Source: Helicobacteraceae bacterium
GTDB lineage: Bacteria > Campylobacterota > Campylobacteria > Campylobacterales > SZUA-545
Assembly: GCA_031273735.1 (NCBI GenBank)
Contig: JAISRI010000211.1
Coordinates: forward strand, 1 to 12,959
Reading direction: 5' to 3'
Length of the DNA: 12,959 nucleotides
Made by a program: the position numbers and the translations under genes. How positions within the stretch are numbered: the stretch's first letter is position 1; every line of letters starts with the position of its first letter. Below are positions 4,675 through 11,649 of this stretch, piece after piece. The notes under the pieces were generated by a model. The model saw nothing but the letters and a program-made list of their open reading frames with translations, did not search any database and was not told where the DNA came from.

Positions 4675-6221
4675 TTACGATCGCGCACCGCTTCGAAATA
4701 CGAGAGCGCTAACGCGAGCGCCCAAAAGCGATCGGCGTGTCCGCGAGCGTTGCGATCCGCGTCGTATAAAAAGCCTCTCGCCCCCGCCTTGCGCTTAATG
4801 CTATGAAGATCGGCTATTAGCGCGGGATCGTTTGGGATAATCAGCGTTTTATCCTCGAGGTGCTTTTTAAGGTTTAACGCTAGCGCCTCTTTTGTCGGCG
4901 CGGTGAAATACACGCCCTGCACGCGGGAACTAAAGCGGCTTTGGAGTTTTTCAGCCGTCGCCATGCCTATGCCCGTTTTGTCGATCTTGAGCATACCCAA
5001 CGGGTGAATTTTAAGAAAATCCGTTAAAACTCGCTCCTGCTCCGCAAAACTCGCCTTATGCAAAACGTCGAGAGCGCACAGGCGATTAACGCCATTTTTG
5101 CCCTCGTCGAGGGCGATCGAAGCGTGAACGGAGCGGTCTTTAACGCGACCAACGTCGAAACCGCTATATATAGGTATAGAGGGCGCTGGCAAACGCGGAT
5201 GATAATCCTCTACGCACGCTTTGATAACGGCGATTGGAAGCAAGGCGCTCTCGTCGTCGATGAATTGACACTCGTAGGCGCTCGCCCACATGTCCGCATC
5301 GACCATATCGCGCAACGTATCAAAATCCTCGACCTGCAAGCCGTCTTTTCGAGCGCGATGAATATCCACGACGTGGCGCGAATACATGTAGTACCGATTA
5401 TCTGGATTGACCGCTATACTATAAAAAAGGCTCTGCTCTTCAAACGGCGTGGATAATATTGTAAGCCGCCCGCCGCAAGCGGTGATAGAGGGTAAAAACA
5501 CGTCGTAAATGCGTTTGGGATTCGGATACCAAGCAAACTCGTCCATCCACACGTCGCCGGTGAAACCTTGAACGGTTCGAAAATTGTGCGCCATTACTTG
5601 GATATACGCGCCGTTATCAAGCTCTTTTTCATACTCGCTCGAACGCTTGAAAGCTACGCCGAGCTTCTGCGCCCATACGTTAAGATAGCGCATAAGGATC
5701 ACCGCTTGCATTTCGCTCGCCGATAGAAACAATTGACTGCGCCCCGATACCGCCGCTAGAAGCGCGTCTAAAGAGCTAACGTAAGAAAAGCCGATCTGCC
5801 GCGCTTTTAAGACGACGCGAAAGCGCGACGGGTCGCCTAGAAACTCTTTTTGGTAGTTAAACAAACCGCCGATCTCAAGCGCTTTAGCCTTTAGCGTTTC
5901 ATAGTCGGCGTTCATCTGGACGGTCGGTTTAATTTTCGTTTTCGTTTTCTCTTTTTTGGCTTTAACGCCTTCAAGACGCGACAAGCTCGCCGTGAGCATA
6001 GCGATCTGTTTTGCGACCGCGTCGGTAGATTTGCGTTTTGATAACGCGGCAATCTGCTTTTGTATACCTTCGATGGCTTCGCTATGCTCTTTTGGCTTCG
6101 CCTCTTTGCGCCATTTGGCAAGAGTGCTAACGTTGATTTTGTATTCTTTGGCAAGTTCGCTCGCGGGTATTCCGCTTTGCAAAAGGTCGATCATCGTCGC
6201 TTTTGTTTTAGCGCTATACAC
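4653..6221 (-). CDS. P: Terminase large subunit, P2 gpP-like packaging ATPase/nuclease
   Basis: 522 aa from GTG 6221, which has SD AGAGGG six bases upstream. A frame extending to 6323 would translate hairpin DNA and is rejected. Residues 8-38 form the helix-turn-helix seen at the start of gpP-type terminases (ASELAKEYKINVSTLAKW), followed by a charged coil at about 53-94. The ATPase has KARQIGFSY in the Walker A position (139-147), VWMDEF as Walker B (224-229) and an STPF coupling motif (257-260). The RNase H-like nuclease has acidic residues Asp356 (GFDVGRVKDRS), Asp414 (LKIDKTGIG) and Asp497 (ADRFWALAL). It would package DNA through the portal at 7047-8090. It overlaps the upstream 66-aa gene by eight bases. 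Confidence 0.9.
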   Translation of the reverse strand: MYSAKTKATMIDLLQSGIPASELAKEYKINVSTLAKWRKEAKPKEHSEAIEGIQKQIAALSKRKSTDAVAKQIAMLTASLSRLEGVKAKKEKTKTKIKPTVQMNADYETLKAKALEIGGLFNYQKEFLGDPSRFRVVLKARQIGFSYVSSLDALLAAVSGRSQLFLSASEMQAVILMRYLNVWAQKLGVAFKRSSEYEKELDNGAYIQVMAHNFRTVQGFTGDVWMDEFAWYPNPKRIYDVFLPSITACGGRLTILSTPFEEQSLFYSIAVNPDNRYYMYSRHVVDIHRARKDGLQVEDFDTLRDMVDADMWASAYECQFIDDESALLPIAVIKACVEDYHPRLPAPSIPIYSGFDVGRVKDRSVHASIALDEGKNGVNRLCALDVLHKASFAEQERVLTDFLKIHPLGMLKIDKTGIGMATAEKLQSRFSSRVQGVYFTAPTKEALALNLKKHLEDKTLIIPNDPALIADLHSIKRKAGARGFLYDADRNARGHADRFWALALALSYFEAVRDRKGRAWIV

Positions 6222-6414
6222 GATAACCCTCTTGCAAATGCTCGCGAGAGCGAAGCTCCCGCTTCGCGGCGATCGGGGGAAATCCCCCGAAACCCCCTTC
6301 AATTCGCTCCAAAACGGCTTCAATCCTTTTCAAACATTTTTTCTGCGGCAAGTAGGCTACTATACCCGCTTTTGCGGTTTTTGGGCTAAATCCGCGCGAT
6401 TTAGACTTGGGCAT
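6214..6414 (-). CDS. Small protein with C-terminus made of palindromic DNA
   Basis: 66 aa. The ATG at 6414 lies in the end of the preceding gene and the stop overlaps the terminase start, so it fits the packed operon. Residues 1-38 (MPKSKSRGFSPKTAKAG onward to RIEAVLERI) are basic and helical. Residues 39-60 (EGGFGGFPPIAAKRELRS) are encoded by two back-to-back hairpins at 6250-6290 and look like inserted sequence rather than evolved protein. Position just before the large terminase would suit a small terminase, but the protein is too short and shows no recognisable motif, so no function is assigned. Confidence 0.5.
   Translation of the reverse strand: MPKSKSRGFSPKTAKAGIVAYLPQKKCLKRIEAVLERIEGGFGGFPPIAAKRELRSREHLQEGYRV
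6250..6290. repeat. Pair of GC-rich hairpins upstream of terminase
   Basis: Two adjacent perfect inverted repeats: GCGAAGC/GCTTCGC (6250-6256 and 6261-6267, loop TCCC) and TCGGGGG/CCCCCGA (6273-6279 and 6284-6290, loop AAAT). They begin about 17 bases upstream of the terminase SD on the coding strand and are read through in frame by the 66-aa gene. They could limit translation of the terminase or be a palindromic insertion. Confidence 0.7.
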
Positions 6415-6700
6415 TATCTACCTTCCCATCAAAACGCAACTCGCGACGGAATACGAGCCTATCCACGCCGCGATTCTCGTCCATTTGAACGTCGCTCGAA
6501 ACGAAGGTAAGGCTGGCAAGCTCTATCTGAGCCAGCCGTTTCATTATCGCTTCGCCGTATTGATACGGCGCGATTACTACTAAATACGCCGTATATTCGA
6601 CATAATTTGCGTTTTCGCGTCTGGCTATAAAAGCCTTGTAATCAAGCGTAATATCCTCGATCGGTTTTGTAACTAGCGCGATTAGGTCTTTTTCGCTCAT
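6401..6700 (-). CDS. Small head/neck-region protein, unknown
   Basis: 99 aa, ATG 6700 overlapping the previous stop as TAATG, preceded by GGGGCGG. The protein alternates strands and helices (EYTAYLVVIAPYQYGEAI, then LASLTFVSSDVQMDENRG and LVFRRELRFDG). In contractile-phage clusters a protein of about this size between connector and tail genes is often a tail terminator or neck component. The fold looks compatible, but there is no diagnostic motif, so I only place it in the head-tail junction group by context. Confidence 0.6.
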   Translation of the reverse strand: MSEKDLIALVTKPIEDITLDYKAFIARRENANYVEYTAYLVVIAPYQYGEAIMKRLAQIELASLTFVSSDVQMDENRGVDRLVFRRELRFDGKVDNAQV

Positions 6701-7050
6701 TAAACCGCCCCATAATTAAATTCGCCAAACGAACCAAACGACCCGTCCGAACTATCGCCTCCGACGATTAGCGCGTTAAGGCGATCGAGCCAGTAATCGC
6801 GCCAATGATCAACGTCTTTGAAGGTTTCGACCGTTTCGTCGTATTCGTTCGCCCTTTGTTGGACTTTAAGCCATATCTTCTCGCCAAGCAAGGCGAGCGT
6901 TTTATAAGCCGTAGCCTTTGTTTCGCGCCCGGCGATAATTTCTACGCCCGCAAACTCGTCGATCGCCGTTTCGACAAAGGGCGCGATCTCGTCGTCGCTT
7001 AGAGCTTTTAAATCGTGGTAGCGCCGAACTTCGGCGATGATTTCGGTCAT
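6700..7050 (-). CDS. Putative head-tail connector (adaptor)
   Basis: 116 aa. The ATG at 7050 overlaps the portal stop as ATGA and has SD GGAGG six bases upstream. The protein is helical: MTEIIAEVRRYHDL, LSDDEIAPFVETAIDEFAG, AYKTLALLGEKIWLKVQQ and WRDYWLDRLNALI, followed by a Gly/Ser-rich tail (DSSDGSFGSFGEF). Small helical proteins with this pattern, encoded straight after the portal, commonly are the adaptor that docks under it. Identity with a named family (gp6-like or DUF1320-like) is not established from sequence alone. Confidence 0.6.
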   Translation of the reverse strand: MTEIIAEVRRYHDLKALSDDEIAPFVETAIDEFAGVEIIAGRETKATAYKTLALLGEKIWLKVQQRANEYDETVETFKDVDHWRDYWLDRLNALIVGGDSSDGSFGSFGEFNYGAV

Positions 7051-8090
7051 TTAACGCCTCCGCTTAATCCTAGCGTGCGTCTTGCTTCGGGGATTGTGAT
7101 CACGCCGCTAGATAACAAAGAGCTAACAAGCTCCGCATCGTCTTTATAACTAGACACATCGATCGGCTTTAATTTGACGGGGTAGCCAATGCTTTCAAAA
7201 AACCACTCTATTTCCTCTTGTTTCGGAACGATAGTTAACTCGTTAAAAGCGTGTAGCTGACCAATTAACTCGCCGCCGCCGCCAAGCCCGCCTGCTTCGG
7301 CAACGCCGACCATGCGAGGCGGCACGCCGTGCGCGGCGATAATCTCGTCGCGGGTCAATAGCTTGAACTTCTCAAAACTGATGTCGTTAATTTTTGATAA
7401 GTCCTCAATCCTGACTTTCGCCTGTTCGCCGTGCGCGGTAATTACCAGAGTTTTGTGGGCGTTTTGGTAGCCCTTGAACTGCTTGCCGAAGAACTGCGCG
7501 AAGGCGCGTTGTTGCTCCTCGCTTGGTTCGGCGTTTTCAAAGATGATCGCCTGTTCCGGGCGCGCTCCGTTATCAAAATATAACTCGTTGAACGTATCAA
7601 TTTTATTGTTAATCCCGATCATCTGCATTGTCGCGAGGTAGTCGGGCTCGCCGTAGAAGTCGGATCGCGGCGAATAATAGGATAGTTGCCGTCCTTCCAG
7701 CGCAATTTTACGAGAGTCTTTATATTGGTATATACGACCCTGTAGATCGACGCGAGCGTATTGAGCGCGAATAATATAGAGCATAGAGCCAGCCGTCTCA
7801 ATAAAGCTATTGCCGTAAATCTCGGCTTCCGTTATTACCGATCGCAAGAACTGCTTTGGCGATCGCGGCACCGCGCCTTCTAGCTTCGAGCCGTCTTCGA
7901 CGTTCGATAGCAGGGACGCTTTAAGGTTGATCGCCCTGCGATGGTATGTATTGGAATAATAGAAGTTTAACGCTTCCGCAAAGTCAAAGAACGGCGTAAC
8001 CAAGCCGTCTTCAACGCTATCTTGTTCCACGATAATCTGTTTGCTTTTGCCGCCAGCCTTAATAAAAATCCGTTCTTGTTCGCGCTTCAA
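7047..8090 (-). CDS. Q: Phage portal protein, PBSX/P2 gpQ family
   Basis: 347 aa, close to the 344 of P2 gpQ. Family marks are YGEPDYL (146-152), YFDNGARPEQAIIF (171-184) and the C-terminal LTRDEIIAAHGVPPRMVGV block (245-263), followed by a Gly-rich loop (GGLGGGGELIG). The portal forms the dodecameric ring at one head vertex through which terminase pumps DNA and to which connector and tail attach. The TTG start at 8090 follows AAGGCGG. It is the first gene of the leftward late operon, divergent from the scaffold/capsid operon exactly as Q and P face O and N in P2. Confidence 0.92.
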   Translation of the reverse strand: MKREQERIFIKAGGKSKQIIVEQDSVEDGLVTPFFDFAEALNFYYSNTYHRRAINLKASLLSNVEDGSKLEGAVPRSPKQFLRSVITEAEIYGNSFIETAGSMLYIIRAQYARVDLQGRIYQYKDSRKIALEGRQLSYYSPRSDFYGEPDYLATMQMIGINNKIDTFNELYFDNGARPEQAIIFENAEPSEEQQRAFAQFFGKQFKGYQNAHKTLVITAHGEQAKVRIEDLSKINDISFEKFKLLTRDEIIAAHGVPPRMVGVAEAGGLGGGGELIGQLHAFNELTIVPKQEEIEWFFESIGYPVKLKPIDVSSYKDDAELVSSLLSSGVITIPEARRTLGLSGGVK

Positions 8091-8145
8091 GCTCCGCCTT
8101 TTTCTTTAATAAGCGCCATTTTTGCCAGAAAAAATCAGAAATTCA

Positions 8146-8185
8146 AACTATATAGCGGTTATATATATATAGCCGCTATATAGTT
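8146..8185. promoter_or_regulatory. 40-bp palindrome with mirrored -10 boxes between late operons
   Basis: Near-perfect palindrome centred at 8165/8166: 13-bp arms AACTATATAGCGG (8146-8158) and CCGCTATATAGTT (8173-8185), one mismatch pair (8159/8172), and an AT-repeat centre. TATAGT boxes appear at 8179-8184 rightward and, by symmetry, at 8148-8153 leftward. Starts would fall near 8191 and 8141, giving leaders of about 40 and 50 bases to ATG 8232 and TTG 8090. No good -35 stands at the right distance, which suggests an activator-dependent late promoter pair, as in P2 and Mu. Confidence 0.6.
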
Positions 8186-8231
8186 GGACAAACTTTTTCA
8201 AAACCGCCAAAATGCCGCGAAAAGGACAGAA

Positions 8232-9068
8232 ATGACCAAGAGGTTGAAGCGGTTAATCCACAGATTGCGATCGGCGGCGAGCCATAAAGTCGTGGTGCGT
8301 AAAGCGCGAGAACTCAAAGAGATCGACGTGCGAATGATTAGCCTCGTTAAGGTTGGCGCGAACCGCAAGAGCCTGATCTATAAAGGCGAAACCTTCAACG
8401 AGGATTTTTTAATCCCCCTTACTAAAACCGACGATGAGAAGGGCATTGTCTATGGCATTGTCTATGCCCCAGACGAAACCGACACGCAGGGCGATCGCGC
8501 CAGCGCGGAAGAAATCGAAAAAGCGGCGCACCGCTTTTTACGCGGCGGCAACGTCTATGCGGTCGACGTAGAGCATAGCTTTGCGCCCGTAGACGCTTAC
8601 ATCTGCGAAAGCTGGATCGTTAAAGAGGGCGATCCGTTTTTCAAAGAGGTAGGCGCGTGGGCGGTGGGGATTAAGGTCGAGAGCGAGGAGATCAGGAAGG
8701 CTATCAAGTCGGGCGAGATCAACGCGCTCTCTATGTATGGAGCGGCTCAAGTAGCTAAACGCTCTTTAGGCGACGAGTTAAAAGCGGCGCTGAAAGAGTT
8801 TTTCGCGAAAGAGGCGAAAGAAAAAAATCAAACAAAGGAGGTTGATTTGAACGAGGAACAAGTAAAGGCGGTTATTAAAACCGCTATAGACGAGGCGATC
8901 GCGTCGTTAGACGCGAAGATTGCGGAGGCGGTTAAACCCATCGGCGAAAAGCTCGAAGCGGTCGTAACCAAGAGCGCGGCGCTCGAGGCGGAGCTTAGCA
9001 AATCTAAGCAGGATAAAAATCCGCCTAACAACGACGGCGGCGACAACGACGGCGAGGGGATACTCTAA
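8232..9068 (+). CDS. Capsid maturation protease fused to scaffold (XkdF-type S78)
   Basis: 278 aa. ATG 8232 is chosen for its SD (AAGGA, five bases upstream); TTG 8184 lies inside the proposed promoter. After a basic start, residues 35-175 resemble the XkdF-like serine protease domain: YAPDETDTQGD (79-88), His115 in VDVEHS, ESWIVKEGD, GAWAVGIKV, and Ser167 in INALSMYG; His115 and Ser167 are the likely catalytic pair. Residues about 195-278 form a helical scaffold segment ending in an acidic Asn/Asp/Gly tail. The role is to template procapsid assembly and cleave scaffold and capsid, equivalent to P2 gpO though closer to the PBSX-type protease. Its TAA overlaps the capsid ATG (TAATG). An internal start is listed separately. 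Confidence 0.85.
   Translation: MTKRLKRLIHRLRSAASHKVVVRKARELKEIDVRMISLVKVGANRKSLIYKGETFNEDFLIPLTKTDDEKGIVYGIVYAPDETDTQGDRASAEEIEKAAHRFLRGGNVYAVDVEHSFAPVDAYICESWIVKEGDPFFKEVGAWAVGIKVESEEIRKAIKSGEINALSMYGAAQVAKRSLGDELKAALKEFFAKEAKEKNQTKEVDLNEEQVKAVIKTAIDEAIASLDAKIAEAVKPIGEKLEAVVTKSAALEAELSKSKQDKNPPNNDGGDNDGEGIL
8847..9068 (+). CDS. Internal in-frame scaffold start within the protease gene
   Basis: AAAGGAGG (8834-8841) is the strongest Shine-Dalgarno in the window. It stands five bases before an in-frame TTG at 8847, codon 206 of the protease gene. Initiation here would make a 73-aa protein consisting only of the coiled-coil scaffold (NEEQVKAVIKTAIDEAIASL through KSAALEAELSK) and the acidic tail. 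Lambda Nu3 inside gene C is the classical precedent for a scaffold made this way. In codon terms the SD encodes Lys-Glu-Val, so it might have arisen without selection, but its strength and spacing make chance less likely. Confidence 0.6.
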   Translation: MNEEQVKAVIKTAIDEAIASLDAKIAEAVKPIGEKLEAVVTKSAALEAELSKSKQDKNPPNNDGGDNDGEGIL

Positions 9069-9979
9069 TGCCGAAGTTAGCAGAACTGCTTAAATCGGGG
9101 AGTATATCCGCGACGGACGCAACGCTTACAGGCTCGCTAACGCCCGCGCAGGCGCACAGCTTCATTAACGTCGTAAAAGACAGCTCGGCGTTTTTGCAAA
9201 AAATCACGACCTACAAAATGGGACGGCTGAAAACCGAGCTTGACGCGATCGACGTGGCGAGGGGGGTGCTGGTAAGAGTGCCGAGCGGGACGTTGCCCAC
9301 AGAAGCGCAACGCGAAAAGATCAAGATGGTCGGATGCGCGCTAGACGCTAACGCGGTTCAGCTTTTCGCGCAGATTTTGCAGGATACCCTTGAAAACAAC
9401 AAGGATAATCCAAAGTTTGAAAGCGAAACGCTAACCAAATTCGCGACGGCGTTTGGAAACGACCTCGCGTATTTAGGCTTCGCGGGAACAAGCGACGCTT
9501 ACGCGGATACGTTCGCGACGCTCCACAAGGGGTGGATACAGCTCGCTAAAGACGACGACGATACGCAAAAGATCGAATACGAATCGACGGATAGCGTAAC
9601 CGATCGACTGACCGCGCTTGTCCAAGCGATACCCAGCGACGTATTTAGCGACGCGGTTATCATCATCGGCACCGCCGATTGGCAACGCTACAACTACGAG
9701 TTGTCCCAAAACGCCGCCGCGCAGATACTTATCGACGGCAACGCAAAGAGGATTTTAGGCGTGCCTTTGGAAGTTCAACCGCTTATGCCAGCAGGGACTT
9801 ATTTGGCTACGCCGCTTAAAAACCTTGTGCTTGGAACGGTATTGGACATTAGGCGCAACCGCACTTACGACGTGGAAGCGAGATCGCTCAAATACATCTT
9901 CGAGGTCTATTGCGATTACCAAATCATCATCAAGAAGTGGGTAACGCTGATGACGGAAACTTCAGGAGGAGTTCAATGA
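9068..9979 (+). CDS. N: Major capsid protein, P2 gpN-like
   Basis: 303 aa, ATG overlapping the scaffold stop. Matches to the P2-family capsid include LTPAQAHSFINVVKDSSAFL near residue 24, GRLKTELDAIDVARGVL, the GCALDANAVQLFAQILQDTL helix, and FGNDLAYLGFAGT with LHKGWI. This is the HK97-fold shell protein, several hundred copies per head, assembled on the scaffold encoded just upstream and cut by its protease. It is shorter than P2 gpN (357 aa before processing) but similar to capsids of related Mu/P2 hybrids. The next gene starts within its last codons (ATGA). Confidence 0.88.
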   Translation: MPKLAELLKSGSISATDATLTGSLTPAQAHSFINVVKDSSAFLQKITTYKMGRLKTELDAIDVARGVLVRVPSGTLPTEAQREKIKMVGCALDANAVQLFAQILQDTLENNKDNPKFESETLTKFATAFGNDLAYLGFAGTSDAYADTFATLHKGWIQLAKDDDDTQKIEYESTDSVTDRLTALVQAIPSDVFSDAVIIIGTADWQRYNYELSQNAAAQILIDGNAKRILGVPLEVQPLMPAGTYLATPLKNLVLGTVLDIRRNRTYDVEARSLKYIFEVYCDYQIIIKKWVTLMTETSGGVQ

Positions 9980-10251
9980 GTAAGTTCACAACTCTTAAAC
10001 ACGTTTCAATCGGCGCGCGCTTTGCGCGAAAAGGCGAGATCGTAGAGATCAACGACAAGCTCGCGGGTAAATATCTCGCCGCAGGATTTATTGAACGCAC
10101 AGAGGAACCTGCGAAAACAGATCCCGTAAAAGGCGACGCGAACGACGGGGGCGGCGTAAAAACAGAACCATTCGGCGAAACAAAAACCGAAGGCGATACG
10201 GCTACGGCTGAAACTGACGGCGATAAAAAAGCCGTAAAGAAAAACAAGTAA
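9976..10251 (+). CDS. Small capsid-adjacent protein with acidic tail
   Basis: 91 aa. ATG 9976 is chosen because AGGAGG lies a few bases upstream and the start overlaps the capsid stop; a frame reaching 9910 would overlap the capsid gene further and lacks an SD. Residues 1-42 form a compact domain (LKHVSIGARFARKGEIVEI, LAGKYLAAGFIER) similar in pattern to small Mu gp35-like or SH3-like proteins next to capsid genes. Residues 43-91 are a Lys/Glu/Thr/Gly-rich disordered tail. It might decorate the head or assist assembly; this is inferred from place only. Confidence 0.7.
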   Translation: MSKFTTLKHVSIGARFARKGEIVEINDKLAGKYLAAGFIERTEEPAKTDPVKGDANDGGGVKTEPFGETKTEGDTATAETDGDKKAVKKNK

Positions 10252-10260
10252 AGGGCGGCA

Positions 10261-10545
10261 ATGATGGAAGCGCGGATAGGACAATTGGAGCGTTCGGTGG
10301 ATAAGCTGGTAACAAAGCTGGATATTTTTAGCGATCAGCTTAAAGAAGTCCTACCCGCGATCCGCGACGTTGTGATCCTGAACGAGCAGGTGCGATCGCT
10401 CCACCGCAGAGTCGACGAGCTTGATCTCGCGCTAAGCGAACTGCGAAAAGAGGGCGACGCGCTAAAAACTCGCGTTATTACGATCGCCGTGATATTGGCT
10501 ACGGGCGCGGGCGGCATTAGCGCCGCAATAGGGAAGTTTCTATGA
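10261..10545 (+). CDS. XhlA-like coiled-coil protein with C-terminal membrane segment
   Basis: 94 aa from the first of two adjacent ATGs, after AGGGCGG. Residues 1-70 form a long coiled coil (QLERSVDKLVTKLDIFSDQL, QVRSLHRRVDELDLALSEL). Residues 72-91 are a single hydrophobic helix (VITIAVILATGAGGISAAI) followed by GKFL. This is the architecture of XhlA, a holin partner in PBSX that acts at the inner membrane in lysis; an i-spanin-like or superinfection role would also fit. No endolysin gene is seen beside it. Its last codons overlap the spike gene by four bases (ATGA). Confidence 0.7.
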   Translation: MMEARIGQLERSVDKLVTKLDIFSDQLKEVLPAIRDVVILNEQVRSLHRRVDELDLALSELRKEGDALKTRVITIAVILATGAGGISAAIGKFL

Positions 10546-11174
10546 GCGATTTGAACATCGACGAGCTTGTGCGCGTAGGCAAGATCGAGGAGATCGACCC
10601 TGAAAACCGCTCTTTGGCGAGGGTGCGCCTACTCGATCGCGTTACGCGCTTTATTCCCGTTTTGCAATTTGCGAATAGCTACAAACGGCATTGGACTCCG
10701 TTAAGAGTCGGCGAGCAGACGCTTGTCGTGTCGCAAGGCGGCGATCCCGATTTCGGGTTTGCAATCAGGGCGATTTATAACAAAGGTTGCAAAGAGCCAA
10801 GCGGCGCAAACGATCATGCGGAAGTAATCGAATACGAAGACGGCTCTCGTATTATCTACGACAGCGTTAAAAAAGCGCTAGACGTATTTTTGGCGGGGTC
10901 GGCGACAATCGAAATAACCGACGACGTAACGATAACTAGCAAGGCTAACTTGACCGTGCATTATTCGGGCGATTCGACGGTTAAAATCGACGGCGACTCC
11001 GATCTGACGATCGGCGGGAGCGCGACGATCGACGCGCCGAGCGTAACCGTAGATTCGCCGAGTATTGATCTAGGCGTTGGCGGCAAGGGAGTCGTAACGC
11101 AGGAGTGCTTTTGCGCGATTACGGGTTTACCGCACCCTGACGGATCGACTATTGCGAGGGCGGCAAAACAATGA
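10542..11174 (+). CDS. V: Baseplate spike protein, P2 gpV-like
   Basis: 210 aa, nearly the 211 of P2 gpV. Residues 8-80 form the N-terminal OB-fold (VGKIEEIDPENRSLARVRL, VGEQTLVVSQGGDPDFGF). A repetitive beta-helix follows at about 110-180 (SATIEITDDVTITSKANLTV, DLTIGGSATIDAPSVTV). The tip region reads GKGVVTQECFCAITGLPHPDGS. The trimer forms the needle at the centre of the baseplate that pierces the outer membrane. In P2 the tip binds iron through histidines; here a Cys-x-Cys and one His occupy that area. It opens the baseplate gene group V-W-J-I and overlaps both neighbours by a few bases. Confidence 0.92.
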   Translation: MSDLNIDELVRVGKIEEIDPENRSLARVRLLDRVTRFIPVLQFANSYKRHWTPLRVGEQTLVVSQGGDPDFGFAIRAIYNKGCKEPSGANDHAEVIEYEDGSRIIYDSVKKALDVFLAGSATIEITDDVTITSKANLTVHYSGDSTVKIDGDSDLTIGGSATIDAPSVTVDSPSIDLGVGGKGVVTQECFCAITGLPHPDGSTIARAAKQ

Positions 11175-11350
11175 TGACATGGCAGGAGCTATCGGCGTTG
11201 ATGCAGAATTATCTAGTAACCGAAGGCGGTTTTAATTTAACCGCCGCCGCCGCTACAAAAAAATTCTGCGACGCAATATCCAAAGCGGTAGACGAATTTG
11301 TCCAAACAAACGCCCCGCTTCTCGTCGCCGCTCAAGGCGGTGAAGCGTGA
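11171..11350 (+). CDS. Small helical protein between gpV and gpW
   Basis: 59 aa, ATG 11171 overlapping the gpV stop (or the immediately following ATG 11174), with GGGCGG upstream; its stop overlaps the gpW start (GTGA). The sequence MMTWQELSALMQNYLV, then LTAAAATKKFCDAISKAVDEF, is mainly helical. P2 has no gene at this spot. The four-base coupling at both ends argues that it is real and made together with the baseplate. I do not recognise its family. Confidence 0.7.
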   Translation: MMTWQELSALMQNYLVTEGGFNLTAAAATKKFCDAISKAVDEFVQTNAPLLVAAQGGEA

Positions 11351-11649
11351 GCTATTTAGCCTCTATTCGCGAAAGCGTCAATCGTATTTTAGCGACGGCA
11401 ATTGGCGATCGCGTAATGGAGCCCGAGTTCGGATCGCTACTTCATACCCTAATCGACAGAAGAGTCGATCAGCAGTGGCGGTTGGATTTCACCCGCTTTT
11501 GCTTCGAGGCGATCGAAAGGTGGGAGCCGCGAGTGGAAGTAAAACGGGTTTCGCCCGCGATCAATAACGGCGAAGTAACCGCGACGATCGAATTGAAAAT
11601 CATCGGCGACGGCGAGCAGATCAGTATAGAGGTAAAGCTAAATGGTTGA
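11347..11649 (+). CDS. W: Baseplate wedge protein, gpW/gp25-like
   Basis: 100 aa from GTG 11347, which overlaps the previous stop and has AAGGCGG upstream. Family features are the start SYLASIRESVNRIL, RVMEPEFGSLLHTLID (the R-x-x-x-P-x-x-G-S signature of gp25/gpW) and the central helix FCFEAIERWEPRV, then alternating strands. It is a structural wedge protein of the contractile baseplate and does not act as a lysozyme despite the old family name. It overlaps gpJ by eight bases. Confidence 0.93.
   Translation: MSYLASIRESVNRILATAIGDRVMEPEFGSLLHTLIDRRVDQQWRLDFTRFCFEAIERWEPRVEVKRVSPAINNGEVTATIELKIIGDGEQISIEVKLNG

Noticed and set aside
5058..5456. 132-codon rightward frame opposite terminase
   Set aside because: Antisense shadow over the ATPase/nuclease motifs; no start signals.
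6222..6323. N-terminal extension of the terminase to an ATG at 6323
   Set aside because: The extension translates the 6250-6290 hairpins, overlaps the 66-aa gene and has no better ribosome site; GTG 6221 has a well-spaced AGAGGG.
5956..6510. 184-codon rightward frame opposite the terminase start
   Set aside because: Antisense to a strongly supported terminase and to the gene before it, with no SD or recognisable domain; it is the usual shadow of G+C-biased codons.
8159..8172. AT dinucleotide run as a microsatellite or phase-variable tract
   Set aside because: Only about six TA units and it is the centre of the larger palindrome, which explains it better.
8184..8231. Longer start (TTG 8184) for the protease/scaffold gene
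   Set aside because: The TTG lies in the palindrome arm and before the proposed transcription start; ATG 8232 has AAGGA five bases upstream.
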